Positions 10,792 to 22,207 are shown, counted from the stretch's first letter. The stretch is 64,000 nt of DNA from Brachionus manjavacas (GCA_019054805.1 JAHQIY010000010.1:3207501-3271500), one strand, 5' to 3'. Notes: a model not told the origin generated them from the letters alone. Program-made: numbers and translations.

Positions 10792-13700
10792 ATGAATAAC
10801 AGTTTGAATTTGAATAGTTCGTCGAGCAATCTGGCAGCGAGTGTGCCGCAGCCATGCACCTCGAGCTCGCTACAAGCTCATCAAATGCCGAGAAAAGCCT
10901 ACTTTTTGAATAAATACGAACAATTGAATGTAAGTTTGAGAGTGTGTGCACACCTTTGTGAAATTTTCTAAACTAAATTGAATAGAACCCACAGACTAAA
11001 GTCGGTATAGGCGAGATTACGGCAGCTAAGCCAAAGGACCAGATGTCGTCGCAACAGGGCTCCAAGCGCCACTTCAGCGGCTCTAATTCCAGTCTCCAGA
11101 ACAGTGATGACGATGATGATGAATTTGCCGACTCCAGTATGGACACAAGCCAGGGTGGCACCGTCAGCAAGAGCAAAGAGGAAAAACGAAGACTCTCACA
11201 CACCGCTGCCGAGCAAAAACGCCGCAACGCAATCAAAGTAAGAGCTAATTTTTACAACGTATCCTTTGTTCGGTCAAGAGTTTTGTCCACATTTAGAATT
11301 TCAAGTCCTAAACCCATGATTGCCTCATCCGTCCTCTCTTATCTTCCACGATTTTTTTTCTCTAATTTTTTTCCTCAATTTCATTTGAATATTCATTGAA
11401 ATGTAAGTGAAGTTGTTGTTTAAAAAGAGACCCCGTAGCTGCTTCGCTGACTGTGTAAATTAATTTGATTAAAATAAATTTTGTTTTTTTTTAATTTTTG
11501 AAGCGATTTCAAAAAAATTAAATAATCAAAATTTAATTCAAAAAAATTTAAAATTATTCTCAGAGCAATTTTTGCTTTTATTGCCGAAAAAATTCCCATT
11601 GTGGTGAACACAAATATGCTTGGCATTGTGAATTTTCATAAAAATTTAAATTCGTAATAAAATATGGATTTTGTACTACAGATTTTTCTGTAAGTTACAA
11701 AAGGTAAAGCAATCAATGTTTCATTTAGCAGTCCGATTTAAAGAAAAAATTTAAATAAATATTTGCCAATAAATGGATTATTTTAGTCAAATTGTGTGTT
11801 GACTTAAAATTTTGAAAATACCTTGATTATTAATACTTCCCTGATAATTGAAATTATTTTTTTATTCGTTGGATTTAGTGAAACATATTTTGTTTCATGT
11901 TGTTTCATCATCAATGTTTAAAAAACTTAATCTTGTCAATTTAAATTATTGAATAAGAAAATAAAATTTGGGGTAAATTTATTTATTTTTTTTGAGTATA
12001 ACATTTTCAACTATAGTATAAAAAAATGCAGTTTAGATATTATTTTTTCGAAAGTTACTAAAAAAATTAAGAAAGCCAAAAAAATGTTATCTGGGATAAA
12101 GTTAAGGTATTTACCAAAAATACTGGACTTGAAACATTTATCAGGAACGATTTACTACGAAACATATTAAAAACTAGTTCACAGACTCTTAAATGTAACG
12201 GATGCCAACTAGAAATTAATGCTGAAAATGAGGCTAGAAGAAAAAGAGGTCGTGGACGTCCAAGAAAAAGGAAAATTGAGGATGAGGTTGTTGATTTAAA
12301 ATAAGGCAGCAAAAATGAAACCAGGTCGTCCACCTAACGTTCGAACCACCTTTAGAATTTGATTGATTTTTTTATACTCTTGAAATTATTTTTTATTCTT
12401 GGATGTATGAGAGTATTCTAAGATATGTTTTTATTTTTTAGTTCAAATTTAATTGACTTTTTATGCATAATTATTTTTTTTATACTAAAATAAATAAATT
12501 TTTTTGTTATTCTATAGATAATTTTTTTTAATTTTTTTATTTCCCATTCACAATACCGGCAATGATTTTTTTTAACAGTACTGCTGTTTTGATAAACTGT
12601 TTTTACGAAATTTTACGTAATTTTACGAAAATTTAATTAATTTTTGTAAATATAAAAAGGGCCAAAAAAAACTGAAAAAATGGCGATTTTTATGAATTTT
12701 TCTCTTTTTTTTGAAAATTAATAAGAAAATTGAAAAAAAAATACGAAATTTTAAGTAAATTTTTATTATAAAAAAAGGTAAAAATGGTAAATTTCAGTAA
12801 ATTTTAGTAAAAAAACGAGAAAAAAAATCGTTAAAAAAACTACAATGCAATTATTAATGATCCGACCAGTCACACTTTTTCACATTTTATCAATTTAACA
12901 CGTTATTTTATCTTTTAATACTAGATTATTTATCTATCATTAATAATTGCATTGTTGTTTTGTTTTTTTTAACGATTTTATTTTCCGTTTTTATACTAAA
13001 ATTTACCGTTTTTCCCATTTTTTATAATAAAAATTTACGTAAAATTACGTAATTTCGTAAAAATAGTTTATCATAGCAGTACATTATGTGGAAGAAAAAT
13101 TATCAAAAAATTATAAAAAAAAGATTAGTAAAATAGAAAAAAATGTCTTTAATCTAAGCTTTTTAATGTCTAAAAAACGAAAAAATTTTAATTGCGCATT
13201 TAAATTTGTCTTAAACAATTTTTAAAAATGAACTAAGAATCTCCCTAATTTGCTGTGGCATATCTATTGTTACCACTACGTAATTGAGGCTTTGTGGAAT
13301 GTGGTTCACTTTTTCAACAAGTTATTTTGTTAAAAAAAATTTTTTTATTTATAAAGATATTTTTTTTTAATTTATAAAAATCGTAATCATGAAAAAAATC
13401 AAATAGTTTAAATCCATTAAATTAAAATATCTTAATTAACTCAGTCAAACAAAGCTTTAGGGTTTAAAACTCTTAAATTTTTTGTTGCCACAGCAATTTA
13501 CATAGAATGTAGAAAATTTTTTCTTCTAAAAATGTGTAGATTTACGCATATTTACGTTGTTTTACGTTTGTTAATGTTTTTAAAAAAAAGCGTATCATTA
13601 CTGCAATTTAATTTTTTGATTAAAAGATTAGTTTTTATAAATTTTCCAGTTTTATTTTCTTTTATTTCTTTCTCATATAAAGCCATTTATGTTAAAGCAA

Positions 13701-16700
13701 TATACCATGGATCAAATTTGGACAAGCAAAAAAAATCGACTAATTTGTACGAACTAAAAAGGGAAAAAAAAATATTTTTTTTAAATCAAGCACATGCGAA
13801 TTTCATTCACGAAAATTAAGAAGAGAGATTTTTTTCTGGATCTCTTGAACTCTCCAAAAAATATTCACAGTTTTCATGGATGATATAATTACATTTTATA
13901 TTTGCAGAGCAAAAACAATTTATAATGCATAAATATTCTTTTAACTTCGCAAAAAAAAACATAAATAAATGTACAATAATTTAAATTAACACTAAAAAGT
14001 ACAACTTTTGAGATAGATTTTGGGCACATTTTTGATTAATTTTTTTTAAACAAAAATGTGTTATTACAACATGTATTTTTGTGCATTTTTTAGTACAGAA
14101 ATTTAAAAAAGTCATATTAAAATACAGATTTTTAAAAAAAATTATATTTCAATTTTAAATAAAAAAATCAAATCTATTTTAATAAAGCTAAAGCAATATG
14201 AAATTTTAGTACAAAAAGTAAAAACGCTATAATTTTCATACTAAAAATGGTTCTGTAAACTGAACAATATTTTAAAAAATTGAGCAAACCTATTCTAAGC
14301 TCTGCAAAGGCTTTTTTTTCTGTAAAATGCACACCATCAAAAAATATTTGATTAAATTATGCATTAAATTGCAATGTTTTTTCAGAGCTAAGAATTTATT
14401 TGCACAAATTTGTATTTACATAACCACTTTTGCCCAATTAGAAAAAAAATTATAGCGTTTCTCCTTTTCGTACTAAAATTTCACATTGGCTAAAACTATT
14501 AATAGTATTCAATTAAGAATTAAAATAGCAGTAAGTTTTTAATTAAAAAAGAGCTAAATATGATACATTTTCTTATTACGATTTTTTTTGTAGATCCAAT
14601 GTTCTAAAAATTATAAAATCTCCTTTTTATAAAAAAAATTTTGTAAGATTGATATCGAAAAGTCTTAAGTATCTTTTTTTATTCTATCCGTCTTTTGTGT
14701 AAAAATTGCAAGAAAATTCTGATATGTGGCAAATTTTAAATGCATTAGACAACCCATGAGTAATTAATATAAATACCCATATAAATATTATACCTATATA
14801 AATTTTTTGATATATTTGTTTAACTATAAAGATTAAATTAAATTTTTTTTTTTATAATTTGAATCAATGAATTGAGAATATAAAAATTATGAATTTGAAT
14901 TTCTGAATTAACTTGATTGTTTCTGTTTAATAAATAAGAGATTAATCATTTTGATGATAATTTGATTATGATCCATTATTTGACATTTCATGTCAAATAA
15001 TTTTTAAATATTTCACAAAATGTTAAAACTTAGTAATTTATGATAATATTTTAAAATTTATAAAAATCATTAGAGGCTTTGTGAAGATCATTTCAATCTA
15101 TTAGAAAATAGATAGAAAATACATTTTTTTTTTTAATTAACAGATTGTACCTTTAATGAAAAAGAAAACTATTGATAACTTTGTATATGTAACTAGATTT
15201 AAATGCATCCAGCTACCATAGATGCTTAACCTTTTTGATACTATTATTCAAAGTGAAATACTGGTTGAAATCAAATTTAGTTCTGTAACATCGACTAACT
15301 TGGTTTTAACCGCTAAAGCAGCAATATGCTTACACAAATAATCCTTGAAATAAGCTTTACAAGGACACTTACTAAATTGACATTCAGCTTTATTTAGCCT
15401 AACTTTTTTGATACTATTATTCAAAGTGAAATACTGGTTGAAATCAAATTGAGTTGTGTAACAATGTCAATTTTTTGATTCGCATTCGATCATTTCGTAA
15501 TACATTTCACAAGATTCATCGATTGTTTCAGTTTGACAACCTTTTTTTTCACCAAAAAATTATTTCTTTTAGTTTAAATAAATAGAGTTTTTAGATTCAA
15601 AAAATTATTTAATGAACATTAATTTATTAATTAATTTGTATTAATGAATTAATATTTTATGTAAACTAATTACATGAAGTTATTACATGCACGTGCGCAT
15701 TTAGATTTGTTTTGGAATGGTCTAATTTTCCCAAATTAATAGGAAAAATTTCAGTTAAAAACAATGCAAACTTTTCCATCTAAATGTGGACAGACAAGGC
15801 TAAAGCAAAATAATTTGAAGCAATTACACTATGACTGCTTAGGGCTTGGAATAGAGATGCCAGAGTCTAATGTAGTAGAAGCGCTGAACATAAATTGAAT
15901 AATCTTTATCTTTGTCGTTTGAATTTAACTGAATTGTTTTGTGCATAGACCTTATCCGTTTTGTTAACTTAAAATAAAAATTCTTAACAATAAAACAACC
16001 TAATTGTAGCGCGGCTATGACGAACTTCAAAATATAGTGCCTAGCTGTGAATACATGGACCCGTCGAGTAGCCAAAAAGTCTGTAAAGCAACTGTGCTTA
16101 AAAGATGTAAGTTGTTTTTATGGCACCTAGTCTTGTCTTTAGTGTCAATATTTTGTCTAACATTAAACTTTTACTAACACTTTGCCAACGTAAAGATAAA
16201 GATATTCGATTTATTAGTTTTTTTTTGTTGTTGTTGTTGCTATTGTTGTCGAATTTGAAGGCAACAGTTTATTTTATTTTACTCTACTTTTGTTTTGTGA
16301 ATAGCAAGGTTTCGAGTTGCTGCAAAATGTTTTGCCCTATTGTCAACAAATAGATCCTGTAATATCGTCACGGATCACACGTGCCACTACACTTGAACAG
16401 AGTAAGTGAAAAAAAAGACTAATAAAAATAAATTACCTCCTCGCCCTAATCAATAAATCGATTATTTAAGATTTATCTTTACGCTCGGCTAAATAAGCTC
16501 GCTTCTAAAAATGTTCTATTTTAAGCTATAGATTATATTCATGAGCTTGAGAAGGAGAAGGACAAGCACGAACATGACCTGGACTCGCTTAAAAAAGAAA
16601 TAATGGCGCTGAGAATAATGAAGACCAACTACGAGGAGATGCTGCAGTATCACCGGAACGCGCCCAAAGACAACTCGGTCGAAATAAATGACGAGGCCAA

Positions 16701-16887
16701 GTTCGATTTGTTTGTCAAGTTTTCTGACAATTTGTTCAATTCTTTCCAGTCGATGATCAACACCAATTCCTTTGGCGAACTGTCCGCCTCCATGTTCAAT
16801 TGGCTAGAACAAACGTGTACAGCAAATAACCTGAAAAATTTTATCGTTTTGTCGTTGTATCAGGCTGCTCAACAGATTTTTCACTAG
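10792..16887 (+). CDS. MLX: MLX-type bHLH-leucine zipper factor (4 exons)
   Basis: Exons read 10792-10929, 10986-11237, 16010-16106 and 16526-16887 with GT-AG introns of 56, 4772 and 419 bp, giving 282 residues. Exon 2 ends in the basic region (RRLSHTAAEQKRRNAIK) and exon 3 continues RGYDELQNIVPSC..., helix 1 of the bHLH. The His, Glu and Arg that contact CACGTG in this class are present. Exon 4 supplies IDYIHELEKEK (helix 2 and zipper), ALRIMKTNYEEML, and the C-terminal dimerisation/cytoplasmic-retention domain (DLFVKFSDNLFNSF...LSASMFNWLEQTC). This matches vertebrate MLX block by block. MLX partners Mondo/ChREBP and MXD proteins in nutrient-responsive transcription. The N-terminal 130 residues are Ser- and Asp-rich and not conserved. 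AATAAA is at 17029-17034. The first start codon is chosen because the frame is open through the short intron; the exact start is less sure than the rest. Confidence 0.88.
11450..12073. other. MLX intron 2, AT-rich part
   Basis: No gene or clear element is visible between the exon 2 donor and the transposase relic. Confidence 0.5.
12074..12340 (+). pseudogene. Transposase C-terminal relic with AT-hook
   Basis: A reading without start codon runs NVIWDKVKVFTKNTGLETF..., then KCNGCQLEINAENEARRKR and GRGRPRKRKIEDEVVDLK before a stop, followed by another Gly-Arg-Pro phrase. A CxxC pair followed by an RGRPRKRK AT-hook/nuclear-localisation stretch is common at the ends of transposases. A similar Lys/Arg-Gly-Arg tail follows the SWIM-finger relic at 20240. 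I infer a MULE-type or related transposase fragment inside MLX intron 2; the family is not certain. Confidence 0.4.
12578..13083. mobile_element. Fold-back MITE in MLX intron 2
   Basis: Long inverted arms: the left end GTACTGCTGTTTTGATAAAC matches the reverse complement of the right end (GTACTGCTATGATAAAC), followed on both sides by TTTTTACGAAAT and ACGTAATTTTACG. The arms continue inward with CAATTATTAATGAT near 12850 and ATCATTAATAATTG near 12940, leaving a loop of roughly 80 bp. No coding sequence is present. The ends resemble hAT-type MITEs only loosely, so the superfamily is left open. Confidence 0.65.
13247..13500. repeat. Short inverted-repeat element, weak
   Basis: AATTTGCTGTGGCA at the left is matched by the reverse complement AATTGCTGTGGCA at the right, about 250 bp apart. 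Complementarity does not extend far inward, so this may be a degenerate MITE or chance. Confidence 0.3.
14181..14510. mobile_element. MITE-like inverted-repeat element
   Basis: The left end contains TGAAATTTTAGTAC...AAACGCTATAATTTT and the right end is its reverse complement (AAATTATAGCG...GTACTAAAATTTCA). Arms are about 45-60 bp long with roughly 200 bp between them. The interior is non-coding. It lies in MLX intron 2. Confidence 0.5.
15220..15670 (-). pseudogene. SWIM-finger transposase relic, MLX intron 2
   Basis: The minus strand encodes FDFNQYFTLNNSIKKV...KAECQFSKCPCKAYFKDYL and then CKHIAALAVKTKL. The CPC...CKH arrangement is a SWIM zinc finger (CxCx(n)CxH), found at the C-terminus of MULE-type transposases. 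A stop interrupts the reading upstream, and part of the segment (FNQYFTLNNS) is duplicated nearby. It is a reverse-complement relative of the relic at 19820-20250. Confidence 0.6.
15689..15696. promoter_or_regulatory. Possible E-box (GCACGTGC) in MLX intron 2
   Basis: The palindrome GCACGTGC contains CACGTG, the site bound by MLX heterodimers. A second CACGTG is at 16378-16383 in intron 3. Such sites are rare in sequence this AT-rich. Autoregulation is inference only. Confidence 0.25.
16378..16383. promoter_or_regulatory. Possible E-box (CACGTG) in MLX intron 3
   Basis: A CACGTG core within TCACACGTGCCAC. It pairs with the intron 2 site as a candidate for autoregulation by the MLX product. 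Confidence 0.25.
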
Positions 16888-17269
16888 TTTTTTCTATGAT
16901 GCTAGAGCTTTTTAAAAAATTGGAACAGTTTAAATTTTTTTTGATTAATTAAGTTTACTAAATTAATTTTAGCACAAAAATATGTTGTTGTTTTAAAGTA
17001 AAATTTTTGATTTGAATTCTATTAATTTAATAAAGTATATAAACAAGTTGTTAAAATGATTAAATTAAATCTTTGATTTGTCAATTCTTATGTTCATTTT
17101 TCAATTTTTCTATTTTGCATTTTTCAAATACTTTAAGTAAAAAAATCAAACAAGATAATATTCACAATATCTGGTAGTAGGTTTAGGCGAAGACAAGTAG
17201 AACGAAACACATATAAAGAAAAAAAACAAAATATTTATTTAATTAAGGGGATAATTTGTTTTTTTGATT

Positions 17270-17520
17270 TACTGTAAATTAATGTTAAAATATTTTAATG
17301 TCAAAAAATTAATGTCAGTGAGTTTAATGTTAAATCTTAATTAAGGAATCTAATGTTAAAAATTAAATAAGGAATTAAATGTTATTTGCTAAATAAGGAA
17401 ATTATTGCTAAATCTTAAATAAGGAATTAAATGTTATTTGCTAAATAAGGAAATTATTGTTAAATCTTAAATAAGGAAAGTATTGCTAAATCTTAATTAA
17501 TAATCTAATGTTAAAAAATG
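17270..17520 (+). repeat. 26-bp tandem repeats forming one side of an inverted pair
   Basis: Imperfect units of about 26 bp such as GGAATTAAATGTTATTTGCT... alternate in a 52-bp higher-order period (clearest at 17370-17480). The outer part has TTAATGTTAAA/TTTAATGTCAAA phrases. The reverse complement of the same phrases occurs at 19640-19775, so the two blocks are inverted around the LINE relic. Confidence 0.6.
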
Positions 17521-17589
17521 ATGCTATTCTATTTTAATTTGCCTAATTAAAAAAGACTAATTGACCGCTTCCTTAAAAAAAAGCTTTGA

Positions 17590-19440
17590 ATTAATAGAAC
17601 GATAAACGATTTTCTACCATTATGCCAGTCACTTGTCAATGTACGCCCAAATGATAAGAATGAGACTGAGAATTTTTTCCAAACCAAAAATCAAACCAAG
17701 AGATTTCCCGAATCTGATCCAAATGAAAAAGAGCTCACCGAAAATGAATCAAAGAAACCATTAGTTGTCTTAGAAAATCAAAACGACAGTACCTTCGAGT
17801 CTGAATCAAACAGTTCAACAACTGAATGTTCAATTCAAGTAGATCAATCATCTAACGAAATTTGTCAGCAAACTGCCGGTCAAAACAGCATTGAAGAAAA
17901 TTTAGAATGAACAAGAAGATAAATAAATCAACTTTAAGAACAAAACCTCTTAATAAAACAAGGTTAGTAATTACACACTGGAATTGTCTTCATTTACCTA
18001 GTAGGGTTCATCTCTTAGCCAATTTTTTAGCTCAAAAATGTCCAGACATTGTTTTGCTCAATGAACTAAAGATAGATTTAAGTGAGGCAAATATTTATCT
18101 TGATTTTCACAATTATCAATTCATAACAAAACCACGCAACAAGTATGGAGGAGGAGTAGCAATTTTAATTAAAGAAGGAATTGAATTTATACAAGATTTC
18201 TCTTATGAGGAATTCAATTCCGAACTCCTTTGTATAAATATGAACTTAAGAAAGAATAATGAATTGTTTATATTCAGTCTTTATAATCCACCCAATATGC
18301 TTCTGAACTTTGAGTTTTTTAAAACTGTTAATAAAAAATGTAGAAACTACATTTTAGGTGGTGATCTTAACGCCAGAACAAGGCAAATAGGCTGCGTAGG
18401 GGAAAATGAAAACGGCATAATGTTGAAAAGAATAATCAATGCGTTAGACTTCTCAGTAATTAATGATAAGCGTCCTACTTTCAATATTTTTAATAGTAAT
18501 TACTTTGAAATTCTTGATATTTTTTAGTTTCATCTACACTAATTGACAAAATTACTGACTTTTGTGTCCTAAATAGTCAAGACATGACTAGTGACCATTT
18601 CCCAATCGAAGCATCGATTTCTATGGGCTATCAATTAGAAAATAAATCAGCAGCTAAAAAGTTTAACTATAAGAAAGCAAACTGGCAATTATTCAGCGAG
18701 ATTTTAAATTCTCAAATAGTGACTCATCACTGAAAGTTCCCTCACAATAGATCAACTAAATAATAAAATTACAGAAAAAAATTTTCCTGCTTCACATAAA
18801 AGCATTCCATATCTTTCTCAGAAAATCTACAAAACGAGTCTTCCACCGAAAATCTTAAGTCGGATCGATTTTAGACTATTCTTTTCCTTGCTTAAATTCA
18901 TTTTCAGAAAATAATATCAAAAAACTACAAGCAATTCAGAATACAGCAGTAAGATCTATCCTTAAGTTAAAATATGATACTCCCTCCAACATCGTGCAAC
19001 ATGAAGCTTTTAATAAACTAAAATTACTAACAGTCTCGAATCGTCTTTTTGAGTTGAGCGAGAAATATGTTGGGACAGGACTGAGTCATTCTATTCCATT
19101 GGTTGAAAGACTGGTGAAAGAATACAAAGAAGGTTTCGAATCAAGATACATTGAATACCCAACTCCATTGTGTAATTGCTACCTTACTATTTCTTCTTTT
19201 TTTCCTGAAACTTGAACTATTTAAACATGTGCCACATGAAACAATCTTTTCCAATTTATGTCTTTTCAACTTTAATTTTTTTTAGCTTATTTACTCTATT
19301 TTGTTTCTTTTTTTTTTTTATTTAATTTTATTTACTTTAATTTTATTTTTATTTTGTTTTTTTTATTTTATTTTTAATTTATTCTGAAGGAGCTTTAGCT
19401 CGGTACAGAAAACAAATAAATAAATAATAGAAGTCCGAAA
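17590..19440 (+). mobile_element. LINE relic keeping ORF1 end, endonuclease and 3' tail
   Basis: 17590-17910 is the C-terminal part of ORF1, acidic and Ser/Asn-rich with no start codon. Its stop TGA overlaps the ATG of the next frame at 17907 (ATGA). ORF2 opens with an APE endonuclease: THWNC, LLNELK, GGGVAIL, YNPP, GGDLNAR and, after a frame change near 18530, TSDHFPIEA, which together give the catalytic Asn, Glu, Asp, Asn, Asp and His positions. The reverse transcriptase is absent. Near 18915 the reading resumes with the LINE C-terminus (KLQAIQNTAVRSILKL...). The tail ends in the GAGCTTTAGCTC hairpin (19381-19430) and an AAATAAATAAATA end. It is an internally deleted CR1/Jockey-like copy. 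Confidence 0.7.
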
Positions 19441-19639
19441 TTGTTTTGAAATCAGCATTCTTTTGATAAAAATTAAATTTTTACCCTTTAAAATATTGAG
19501 TAGTCCAAAATTTACTTAAAAATTGAACAAAATTAACTTTTTTAAACAATAAAAAACAAAATTTAAAGCAAATATACGAAATGGAAGACTCTGAAGAGAT
19601 TTTTACAATTTTAAGAACAAATTTTTAATTATCTTTATT

Positions 19640-19775
19640 GACTATAGCTTTTATCATCAGAAAATTTTAACATTAAAATCCTTATTTCATTTTTGACATT
19701 AAATTATTTTGACATTAAAATTTTTGACAATAAATTTTTGACATTAAAATCATTTAACAATAATTTACAATAGAC
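19640..19775 (-). repeat. Inverted partner of the 17270-17520 repeat block
   Basis: TTGACATTAAA recurs about five times. Read on the minus strand it gives TTTAATGTCAAA and AATAAGGATTTTAATGTT, matching the left block. The pair brackets the LINE relic. Confidence 0.5.
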
Positions 19776-19819
19776 CGTTTTTTTTTTCACCAAAAAAGAT
19801 TCATTTTTAAAAAAATCAC

Positions 19820-20560
19820 TTCAAGTAGTTAATTTACATAAAATATTAATCCATTAATACAAATTAATTAATAATTTAATGTTCATAAAATATTTTTTTG
19901 AATCTAAAAACTCTATTTATTTAAACTAAAAGAAATAATTTTTTGGTGAAAAAAAAGGTTGTCAAACTGAAACAATCGATGAATCTTGTGAAATGTATTA
20001 CGAAATGATCGAATGCGAATCAAAAAATTGACATTGTTACACAACTCAATTTGATTTCAACCAGTATTTCACTTTGAATAATAGTATCAAAAAAGTTAGG
20101 CTAAATAAAGCTGAATGTCAATTTAGTAAGTGTCCTTGTAAAGCTTATTTCAAGGATTATTTGTGTAAGCATATTGCTGCTTTAGCGGTTAAAACCAAGT
20201 TAGTCGAAATCGATTTTAAGTTCAAGATTTTACTAAAGGAATGAAGAATAAACGTGGTAGAAAAGCAAAAGCAAAAGATTGGTTTTTCAAAGATACTAAC
20301 TAGACTAAAAACAATTTTTATATGTTTAGTGATTTCTTATATTAAAAAAAACAATTTATACAATAAAGGATTTTTCATAACATTAGAATATTTTATACAT
20401 AAAAGAATATTTTTTGGTGAAAAAAAGGTTGCCTTTAATTAAAAAGGATAAAACACATAGTCATCTTAATAAAGGTCGTCCCTCTAGCCTGAAGTTGCTG
20501 AGCACCTTGAGCAGAGTTGGTCAAAAGCCAGAACCGTTAAAAGTCAAAATCTGACTTTGA
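19820..20560 (+). pseudogene. SWIM-finger transposase relic, downstream copy
   Basis: Upstream sequence from about 19820 is the reverse complement of 15560-15670. The plus strand then encodes CEMYYEMIECESKN, a stop, HCYTTQFDFNQYFTLNN..., the SWIM finger CPCKAYFKDYLCKH (near 20128-20170), and a basic tail MKNKRGRKAKAK. About 200 bp later a Gly-Arg-Pro tail (NKGRPSSLKLLSTLSRV) is read at 20450-20510. This is the C-terminal half of a MULE-type transposase with stops and a gap; the DDE core is not visible. Confidence 0.6.
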
Positions 20561-21250
20561 CTCGAACCCACGTTTAAGAATAATACAATGGACCTCGTTT
20601 TTTTGCCTGAAAAATTCAAAATTTAATTAAATATTTAAATAAAAAATAAGAAATAAAAAAAACTAATTAAATTAGCTAGTTTATTTTTGCAATTAAAAAT
20701 CAATTTTTAGCTAGTTTAATTCACCAAGTTATTCTCTAAAAATTTTTTTTGTTATTAAATATCCAATACACGGGAGTCACTTAGAATAGCAATATTTAAG
20801 ATAGCCAGGTTTAGTGGGCAAACTAATGTGATAGCACTAATTAAAATAGCAAAATATAAAATATAAATTAAAATTTTATTAGGAAATCTAAAAAATTTTG
20901 CCGAAAGATGAGTGTAAGACCTTTCTTTCATACAATTCTATTTGAACTCTTTTTTCTTTAATTAATAGTAAAAGGTCCAAATTTCAATGCAAAAAAAGTA
21001 TTGTTCTTTAGCAAAGTCAAATTAGCTAAAGTGCTTAATAACAAATAGCAAGCTTATTTGAGCAACAAAAAATACCAACTTTATATTTAAAAATAAAGTC
21101 TTGTTGCTCCCCGTCATCTTGTAGCAAGTGTCGCTAATGAGGTGAAATGTGTGGAAGCGCTTGCACTTATGCCATCTTATAATGCGTACCGTAAGATAGT
21201 TAATATATAAAAGAGATTGAATAGAACGATTAAAATTCAGTTACCTATTA
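20561..21250. other. AT-rich stretch, no gene recognised
   Basis: Contains a moderately GC-richer patch at 21100-21200 and a TATATAAAA at 21204-21212, but no credible frame before 21254. Confidence 0.45.
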
Positions 21251-21253
21251 AAG

Positions 21254-21500
21254 ATGCCTGGAAACTCTTTAGATGATTTAATTAATTATTTACAAAATAT
21301 ACACATAAAAACAGGAAAAATAACAACTTCTCAAAAAAATTTTACAATGTTATCTAATGGCAGTTTCTTGTTTCGAATTTCATCTAAGTCCGAAAAAATT
21401 TTTTTTTATTTCTTGCTAATTGGAATTAGCTAATTAAAGCAGTGCCCTATTATAGCTTCTGAACTGAGAATCATTTTTTAATCGTAAAATTTCAATTCGT
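21254..21500 (+). pseudogene. Short ORF, possible FLYWCH-like transposase start
   Basis: An ATG at 21254 opens 59 codons (MPGNSLDDLINYLQNIHIKT..., then SNGSFLFRISS and KIFFYF) about 45 bp downstream of a TATA-like TATATAAAA. The pattern of a short N-terminus, a Ser-Asn-Gly turn and paired aromatic strands recalls the FLYWCH fingers at the N-terminus of some MULE transposases. The expected Trp-Cys and Cys-His ligands are not clear. It could equally be a chance ORF. Confidence 0.2.
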
Positions 21501-21841
21501 GCTCAACTTTCAAGTCAAATTTTACCAAGCAGATCCAAAAGAGTCTAAATTAGTCATATATTTACACGTTAACACTCGGTATGTTAATATAAAATCCAGA
21601 ATACTAAATTTCAAATTATGTGTTCATTTAAGATGTGTTGAGGTTCCAAGCTAATGATTGAAAAAAAATTCAGAGAATCGAAAAAGAAAATTATTAGGAT
21701 GACGCTGAAATGGTTTCACAACAATAAAAAGGTAAATTTTAATTTTGTTTTATTTATAAATTATTCTCAATCGAAATTACCTAAAATTAAACACTATAAA
21801 ACACTAAAGCAATCACTTTTTTTTTCAAGTGAAGAACAAAA

Positions 21842-22207
21842 ATGAAGAATTATTTTTCGATGTTTATGTTGGTTTGTCTAATGGCCCATATGGCTATGGC
21901 AAATCCGGTAATATTTTGCAAAAAAATTATCCTGTCCAAGAGTAAAACATTTTTTTAGAATCCAAGATTGAGAGAAATACTTGCCAAGAATAAAAACTTT
22001 GGCCTTGACTTTAAGCAAATGCATGACTTGATTTCAATTAAAAAGCAATTAGAACACTATAAGACAACAAATTTGAAGCCGACTGAGGAACAAATGGAGA
22101 AATTGCTTCAGTCAGCCAATGCAATTATCAAAGATAATCCATTAATGAAGTCATTTTCAGAGAAAATTCAGCAGCAAATTGAAAAACTAAGACAATCTTC
22201 AAATTAA
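21842..22207 (+). CDS. Small secreted helical protein (two exons)
   Basis: Exon 1 is 21842-21907 and exon 2 is 21959-22207, joined through a 51-bp GT-AG intron in phase 0, giving 104 residues. Residues 1-20 (MKNYFSMFMLVCLMAHMAMA) are a clear signal peptide with a good AMA-NP cleavage site. The mature 84 residues are rich in Lys, Gln, Glu and Leu, have no Cys, and read as several amphipathic helices (REILAKNKNFGLDFKQMHDL, then EEQMEKLLQSANAIIKDNP, then FSEKIQQQIEKLRQ). A TATAAA lies at 21795-21800, about 47 bp before the ATG, and AATAAA at 22254-22259. I do not recognise a family. The short intron, signal peptide, TATA box and poly(A) signal together make it a real gene. Confidence 0.7.

Noticed and set aside
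11949-12170. A plus-strand open frame in MLX intron 2
   Set aside because: Lys/Ile/Phe-rich AT-run translation; the transposase relic overlaps it in another frame.
13532-13819. A plus-strand open frame of 95 codons in MLX intron 2
   Set aside because: Composition follows the AT-rich background and no motif is recognised.
17370-17500. Regularly spaced short repeats that could be mistaken for a CRISPR array
   Set aside because: Units are adjacent and imperfect with no unique spacers, and the sequence is eukaryotic.
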